8,586 nt of DNA, taken from NCBI GenBank assembly GCA_947453125.1, contig CANGGC010000065.1, positions 1 through 8,586 of the forward strand. Direction: 5' to 3'. A program made the position numbers and the translations under genes. Origin of the DNA: Planctomycetaceae bacterium (GTDB lineage Bacteria > Planctomycetota > Planctomycetia > Pirellulales > UBA1268). The notes beneath the pieces were generated by a model. It did no database searches and was not told the DNA's origin. It saw nothing but the letters and a program-made list of their open reading frames with translations. Below, one piece after another: positions 5,465-8,586 of this stretch (position 1 is its first letter; each line of letters opens with the position of its first letter).

Positions 5465-5658
5465 GTTGGTGAATCCCCAGCCGCTCGTTTTTTTCGATCG
5501 CGGCGGAGCGTGCTGGCACGCGCCCCTCGGAAATCGGCAGCGGGCCATTCCCGTTCCTGCTGCCGATTCCCCTTGGCTCCCTGTGGTATTCTCTTGCCAC
5601 GAAATCGCCCCCCCGCCGGCCCTCGCGCCGACCTCAAAAAACCAACGGCCAACATCCC
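5465..5658 (+). other. Upstream region of the DUF3127 gene
   Basis: These 194 bases after the terminator hold no supported gene. They contain the candidate promoter at 5584-5592 and an A-rich patch just before the ATG at 5659. There is no Shine-Dalgarno sequence. Confidence 0.4.
5584..5592 (+). promoter_or_regulatory. Candidate extended -10 (TGG-TATTCT) for the DUF3127 gene
   Basis: TGG-TATTCT has a TGN extension and four of six -10 consensus bases. It predicts a start near 5599 and a leader of about 60 bases. A -35 box at the proper distance is not seen. Confidence 0.35.
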
Positions 5659-6039
5659 ATGAAAGACCCCACCGTCCGCGGCGTCGTCCACCTCATCGAG
5701 GAGACCAAGTCCTTCGGCCAGAAGGGCTTCCGCAAGCGCCTCGTGGTCCTCGAGCAGTCGAAGGGCACATTCACGAACTTCGTTCCCGTCGAGTTCGTCA
5801 AGGACGGCTGCGACGCGGTGGACGACCTCTCCGAGGGGGAGGAGATCGAGGTCACCTATCGCTTGAGCGGCCGCCGCTGGCAGAGGGATGCGAGCAGCGA
5901 GGTCAAGTTTTTCTTGAGTGCCGAGGGGCTGTCGTTCAAGAAGGTGTCGGGGAGCGGGCGGGCGAGTGAAGGCCCAGACGACTCCATCGACGTCAACGAC
6001 GACTATTCGCAAGCCGGCAACGACGACGTCCCGTTCTGA
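5659..6039 (+). CDS. DUF3127 family SSB-like OB-fold protein
   Basis: The 126-residue product resembles the DUF3127 family, short OB-fold proteins considered related to single-stranded DNA-binding proteins. The predicted strands run from VRGVVHLIEETKSFG through FRKRLVVLEQ (residues 24-33) and FVPVEFVKDG (41-50) to EIEVTYRLSGRRW (62-74) and EVKFFLSAEGLSF (81-93). The acidic, disordered tail (from about 105) ends in DDVPF, like the DDDIPF tip with which bacterial SSB recruits repair and replication partners. The body and tail together suggest a nucleic-acid-associated, SSB-like role; direct ssDNA binding is inferred. The ATG at 5659 has no Shine-Dalgarno sequence but follows an A-rich patch. 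It is transcribed alone, after a strong terminator, and faces the PEP-CTERM gene. Confidence 0.88.
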   Translation: MKDPTVRGVVHLIEETKSFGQKGFRKRLVVLEQSKGTFTNFVPVEFVKDGCDAVDDLSEGEEIEVTYRLSGRRWQRDASSEVKFFLSAEGLSFKKVSGSGRASEGPDDSIDVNDDYSQAGNDDVPF

Positions 6040-6171
6040 TGCCGACCGATTCCAGTCTCCTCGCCACCAAGCCGACGGTCATTCTCCACTCCCCCTGGGT
6101 ACCGATCGCTCCTCGATCAGGTCCTCGGAGACGAGAGGGAGTTCGCCGTGGCGCAGCGAAACCGACTGCCC

Positions 6172-6192
6172 GCCGTCAGATAGGCTGACGGC
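6172..6192 (-). terminator. Hairpin after the PEP-CTERM gene
   Basis: GCCGTCAG (6172-6179) and CTGACGGC (6185-6192) pair perfectly over 8 bp around a 5-base loop. On the minus strand it starts 20 bases after the PEP-CTERM stop. It lacks a U-tract in either direction. It sits in the convergent gap (6040-6211), so it could end transcripts from both sides. Confidence 0.5.
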
Positions 6193-6211
6193 GATCATTC
6201 GTTGATGACGA

Positions 6212-7033
6212 TCAGGCTGCCTTCAGCCGACGACGCTCAAGAAGGCCGAGGACACCGCCGACGAGGGCGAGGACGGAGCCCATCCCGGCAGGGTCAATCT
6301 CGGGCACGGGAGCGGAAACGAGACGGACTTGGAAACCGTTGATCAAGGGCGAGGTGTTCCCCGCCGGCGAGTCCAGGGTGAACGTCTGCGACGTGGAATC
6401 GGCCGTGAAGCTGCCGATCACGAACTGCCCGAGGCCGCCGTCGGAATTGGTCGAATTGGAATCGAGCGTCACCCCGTTGGAACCGCTCGCTGCGGTCGTC
6501 GTCGCGAACGTCTCCTCAGTAAGGCCGAGGCCGTTTTTCGCATTGCTGGTCCACCACTGAAGCCGATACTGACGCCCCACCGTCAGGTTTCCCAAGGTCG
6601 CCGTGATGGTTGCATAACTGATAGCGGTTCCACCACTGGAAAGCATCGTCTTGTAGGAACTGCTGAGGTTGCCAAAAGGCGTTGCGTTCGTTCCGAGGGT
6701 CAAGGCGCCGTAGGACTGGAGGTTCGACGGGGATTCCGAGAAGGTCACCGAACCCACGGTGACGGAGTTCGAGTAATCGATTTCACCGGGGAATGCGAAC
6801 GCGTCGAACGCGACACCGTTGACCGTCGTCGCCGCGACATCGGATGGGCCGATGTTGTAGGCGTAGACGCGGGTGCCGGTCGTGTCGACGTCGCTGTCAC
6901 CGGAGACGGTCGTCGGCGAGCCCCACGTGATGAGTCCTGCCGACGCGCCGGTGGCCACGCCGAAACACATGAAACCCGCTCCGAGGATCGCCACCGCCCG
7001 ACGACCCAAAACTGCCAGCGCGCACCTACCCAT
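6212..7033 (-). CDS. PEP-CTERM sorting domain protein, exported
   Basis: The 273-residue product has a signal peptide: basic MGRC and RRAV, a hydrophobic core, and a likely cleavage after ASA (about residue 32). The mature part begins ITWGSPTTVSGDSDV and is rich in Gly, Ser, Thr and Asn with alternating hydrophobics, like an all-beta domain. It ends with the tripartite sorting signal: VPEIDPAG (243-250), a hydrophobic segment SVLALVGGVLGLL (253-265), and ERRRLK (266-271). VPEIDPA rather than the usual VPEPxx is the planctomycete variant. An exosortase would be expected to process the tail; none is in the window. The start at 7033 is set by GGAGGG seven bases upstream; the open frame continues to 7348 but that part looks non-coding. 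It is probably a surface or matrix protein; its ligand is unknown. Confidence 0.9.
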   Translation of the reverse strand: MGRCALAVLGRRAVAILGAGFMCFGVATGASAGLITWGSPTTVSGDSDVDTTGTRVYAYNIGPSDVAATTVNGVAFDAFAFPGEIDYSNSVTVGSVTFSESPSNLQSYGALTLGTNATPFGNLSSSYKTMLSSGGTAISYATITATLGNLTVGRQYRLQWWTSNAKNGLGLTEETFATTTAASGSNGVTLDSNSTNSDGGLGQFVIGSFTADSTSQTFTLDSPAGNTSPLINGFQVRLVSAPVPEIDPAGMGSVLALVGGVLGLLERRRLKAA

Positions 7034-7040
7034 GTGATGT

Positions 7041-7046
7041 CCCTCC
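7041..7046 (-). promoter_or_regulatory. Ribosome-binding site of the PEP-CTERM gene
   Basis: GGAGGG on the minus strand stands seven bases before the ATG at 7033. It sets that start, which also places the signal peptide at the N-terminus. Confidence 0.75.
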
Positions 7047-7058
7047 GGGATTAATCCC
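7047..7058. promoter_or_regulatory. Perfect 12-bp palindrome abutting the PEP-CTERM ribosome-binding site
   Basis: GGGATTAATCCC is its own reverse complement and directly touches the ribosome-binding site of the PEP-CTERM gene. It is AT-centred within GC-rich DNA, as operators often are. It may be a repressor site or may affect ribosome access; neither is shown. Confidence 0.5.
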
Positions 7059-7388
7059 CCCCTGAATCCTTCACCCGTGGCCGACCGTGGGTGGCCTACG
7101 CAGGGAATACCGCTCCCCCATTCTGGCCATCTTAAAATAGCCTCGCGGAGAGGCAAGAGGGCCGCCTTGGCTCGCTCTTTCAATGCGGGGAGGCCTTCCG
7201 AACCGCCCCCCTCAGCGAGTTTTGCTCCTGCCACTCCCAAGGTCGTGCTGTCTTCGCGACCACATTGCCCCACAGCATGCTTCTCGGCGCCAGGCGGGTC
7301 GACGAAACCCGGCCGTTCGGTTCGAGTGATTCCTCCATGATCAACCACTCCCCTTGGCCCCGTACATCAACAGGCTAGCCCCCCATCT

Positions 7389-7408
7389 CCACGCCTAGGA
7401 GAGCGTGG
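7389..7408 (-). repeat. Inverted repeat spanning the DUF309 stop codon
   Basis: CCACGC (7389-7394) and GCGTGG (7403-7408) can form a 6-bp stem whose 8-base loop contains the DUF309 stop codon. No U-tract follows on the minus strand. It may be chance. Confidence 0.3.
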
Positions 7409-8006
7409 CTGTCAGGACTTTCACGACTGGGAAGCGGGACGTGTGCCAACACTCCGGCCGGTATGCCTCCAGTTCGGCAATCACGGCCCCAAGGCTCGCC
7501 GTATCCAGGCCGAGCGTCGTGGCGGCGACATCGAATCCCCGGCCGTCTCCTGCGCCGCCCAAACCTGCCGCCCCTGCCCCGTCCAAGAGTTCCCGGGCCC
7601 GCTGCGTGTGCTTCGTGACGCCGGCTGGCTTCCCTTCACGGATCTTTACAGCGGCCGCAGCCAGGTGGATGAGCCCCTGAACGAACCTCGCCTCGGGAGT
7701 CGTGCGGCCAAGGGCGTGCCAGAACTGCTCCCAGGCCTCGTGCGCTTCCCAGGAGAAGCCCTCGTTGAAGAGATCGAGCGCATGGAGCCAACGGGGGTCA
7801 GCGGCGAGGAGCGCGGCTAGAGCGAGGCACCGGGAGGCTGGGTCGTCGGGAAGTTTGTCGAGAGGGAGTGGGGCTGGCTCGGGCGAATTGAAGAGGTGCC
7901 CGCGGGGGTCGTTCACGGGATGCGGCAGGCCGTGGCCAGAGACGTACGCGTAGGGCGGGAGCGGGATGTCTGGGGCATAACGCGGCGGTGGAGTCGAAGC
8001 GGGCAT
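7395..8006 (-). CDS. DUF309 domain-containing protein
   Basis: The 203-residue product carries the DUF309 helical domain. Its signature is LFNEGFSWEAHEAWEQFW (residues 79-96), followed by FVQGLIHLAAAAVKIREG (108-125). The paired E/H residues in WEAHExWE suggest a metal or polar site, but no activity has been established for the family to my knowledge. An N-terminal extension (1-40), rich in Pro and ending HPVNDPRGHLF, precedes the domain; I believe similar extensions occur in planctomycete homologues. There is no signal peptide. The start at 8006 is supported by GAGGTG, which overlaps the stop codon of the hydrolase gene, leaving only a 9-bp gap. The two are therefore likely co-transcribed and translationally coupled. 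Confidence 0.92.
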   Translation of the reverse strand: MPASTPPPRYAPDIPLPPYAYVSGHGLPHPVNDPRGHLFNSPEPAPLPLDKLPDDPASRCLALAALLAADPRWLHALDLFNEGFSWEAHEAWEQFWHALGRTTPEARFVQGLIHLAAAAVKIREGKPAGVTKHTQRARELLDGAGAAGLGGAGDGRGFDVAATTLGLDTASLGAVIAELEAYRPECWHTSRFPVVKVLTATLS

Positions 8007-8011
8007 CGCAA

Positions 8012-8017
8012 CACCTC
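8012..8017 (-). promoter_or_regulatory. DUF309 ribosome-binding site overlapping the hydrolase stop codon
   Basis: GAGGTG on the minus strand lies five bases before the DUF309 ATG and shares two bases with the TGA (8016-8018) of the upstream gene. This arrangement favours translational coupling. Confidence 0.6.
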
Positions 8018-8586
8018 ACTCGGAAGCGATCGTGGCCAATCCCATGCTCGCCAACCACTCGGCCACCCGTGCGGGCCACTGATCGATGGGTTGGCCCCGC
8101 TGCATCATGCCGAAGCCGTGGCCCCCCTTGGCGAAGACGTGCAGCTCCGCGGGGAGCTCGAGCTTCTTGTAGGCCAGATAGAGCATCGCTGCTTCGGTCG
8201 CATTGGAGCCGTCATCATGGGCGACCACGAAGAACGCTGGCGGCGCATCCGGGGGCACGCTGAAACCCAGCCTGAACTTCGTAGGATCGTCCTTGTCGAG
8301 AAATCCCCCGCCGTAGACGAACACCAGGAAGTCGGGGCCGCGGGGATCGTCCAGCGTCGGGTCCTGTGGGTAAGTCCTGTCTCCGCGGTCCCAGGCTGCA
8401 TGGCCGGCGAGATTGGCCCCGGCTGAAAAGCCGAGGATTCCGACACGTGCTGGATCGATCCCCCAATCACGAGCATGGTGCCGACAGAGCCCCATGGCGC
8501 GCTGGGCGTCCTCGACCGGCAGCGTGAACATCTCCGGCTCATCACGGGTGGGCGTCCGGTATTCGAGGAGGACGGCGGTGATCCCC
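8016..8586 (-). CDS. Partial alpha/beta hydrolase (esterase/lipase-like), C-terminal part
   Basis: The last 189 residues of an alpha/beta hydrolase are visible; the start lies beyond the right edge, and the frame stays open to 8586. The nucleophile elbow is GFSAGA, in the strand-turn-helix context VGILGFSAGANLAGHAA. The acid residue is probably in VVAHDDGSNA, and the catalytic His is in KGGHGFGMM. The order Ser, Asp, His and the spacing fit small acyl-ester hydrolases such as the acetyl-xylan esterase-like proteins common in planctomycetes. The oxyanion-hole HGGG motif would be in the missing N-terminal part. The substrate is unknown. Whether there is a signal peptide cannot be seen. It is followed at 9 bp by the DUF309 gene. 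Confidence 0.88.
   Translation of the reverse strand, partial: GITAVLLEYRTPTRDEPEMFTLPVEDAQRAMGLCRHHARDWGIDPARVGILGFSAGANLAGHAAWDRGDRTYPQDPTLDDPRGPDFLVFVYGGGFLDKDDPTKFRLGFSVPPDAPPAFFVVAHDDGSNATEAAMLYLAYKKLELPAELHVFAKGGHGFGMMQRGQPIDQWPARVAEWLASMGLATIASE

Larger units (their letters stand above)
7034..7394. other. Region upstream of the PEP-CTERM gene
   Basis: This 361-bp stretch holds no gene I can support. It contains the ribosome-binding site GGAGGG (minus, 7041-7046), the palindrome at 7047-7058, a stem at 7072-7093 that is continuous (with two G-U pairs) only as plus-strand RNA, and a hairpin-like GCCTC/GAGGC followed by TATTTT on the minus strand near 7135-7155. The last could be a weak terminator for the DUF309 gene. 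No clear promoter for the PEP-CTERM gene is seen. Confidence 0.5.

Noticed and set aside
5398..6012. Minus-strand open frame opposite DUF3127
   Set aside because: It runs antisense to a recognised family and through the intrinsic terminator.
7310..7345. GGTTCGAGTGATTCC resembling a tRNA T-arm
   Set aside because: The arm does not close, and no matching acceptor stem or anticodon arm lies at the right distance.
7034..7348. N-terminal extension of the PEP-CTERM protein
   Set aside because: The signal peptide and the GGAGGG site both place the start at 7033; the extension would put 105 non-hydrophobic residues before the signal peptide.

Overview
The window reads as a high-GC chromosomal segment from a planctomycete, probably in or near the Pirellulales. 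This rests on three things. One protein ends in the planctomycete variant of the PEP-CTERM tail (VPEIDPAG, a hydrophobic stretch, then ERRRLK). A large surface-type protein begins with the LEERRILAA N-terminal motif. The remaining genes (DUF2252, DUF3127, DUF309, a CPXCG-type zinc protein, a short RRM protein) are a mix common in that phylum. These are family-level recognitions made by eye; no search was run.

Layout, left to right. Positions 1-1031 (-) hold the N-terminal part of a secreted repeat protein that runs off the left edge. A 188-bp divergent region separates it from a DUF2252 kinase-fold protein (1220-2632, +). Two minus-strand genes follow: a 61-residue zinc-binding protein (2752-2937) and an RRM RNA-binding protein (3058-3345). 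A very strong hairpin lies between them, and the RRM gene has a long, structured leader. Then come two plus-strand genes, an NADPH-dependent FMN reductase-like flavoprotein (3810-4418) and a CPXCG cysteine-rich protein (4464-4700), probably one operon. A quiet stretch (4701-5073) leads to a small ORF of unknown function (5074-5298) and a textbook intrinsic terminator (5434-5464). A DUF3127 SSB-like protein (5659-6039, +) faces a PEP-CTERM exported protein (6212-7033, -). The right end is a minus-strand pair, an alpha/beta hydrolase (8016-8586, cut by the window edge) and a DUF309 protein (7395-8006), whose ribosome-binding site overlaps the hydrolase stop codon.

The genes do not form one obvious pathway. 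The themes are cell-surface export (repeat protein, PEP-CTERM protein), nucleic-acid binding (RRM and SSB-like proteins) and small zinc proteins. I see no mobile element, CRISPR array, tRNA, rRNA, toxin-antitoxin pair or defence system.

The more interesting signals are regulatory: a structured RRM leader with a perfect 10-bp stem, a possible leaderless start for DUF2252, a recurring TGN-TANNNT promoter-like motif, strong 3'-end hairpins without U-tracts, and a perfect 12-bp palindrome abutting the ribosome-binding site of the PEP-CTERM gene. I did not find a convincing new multi-gene system.
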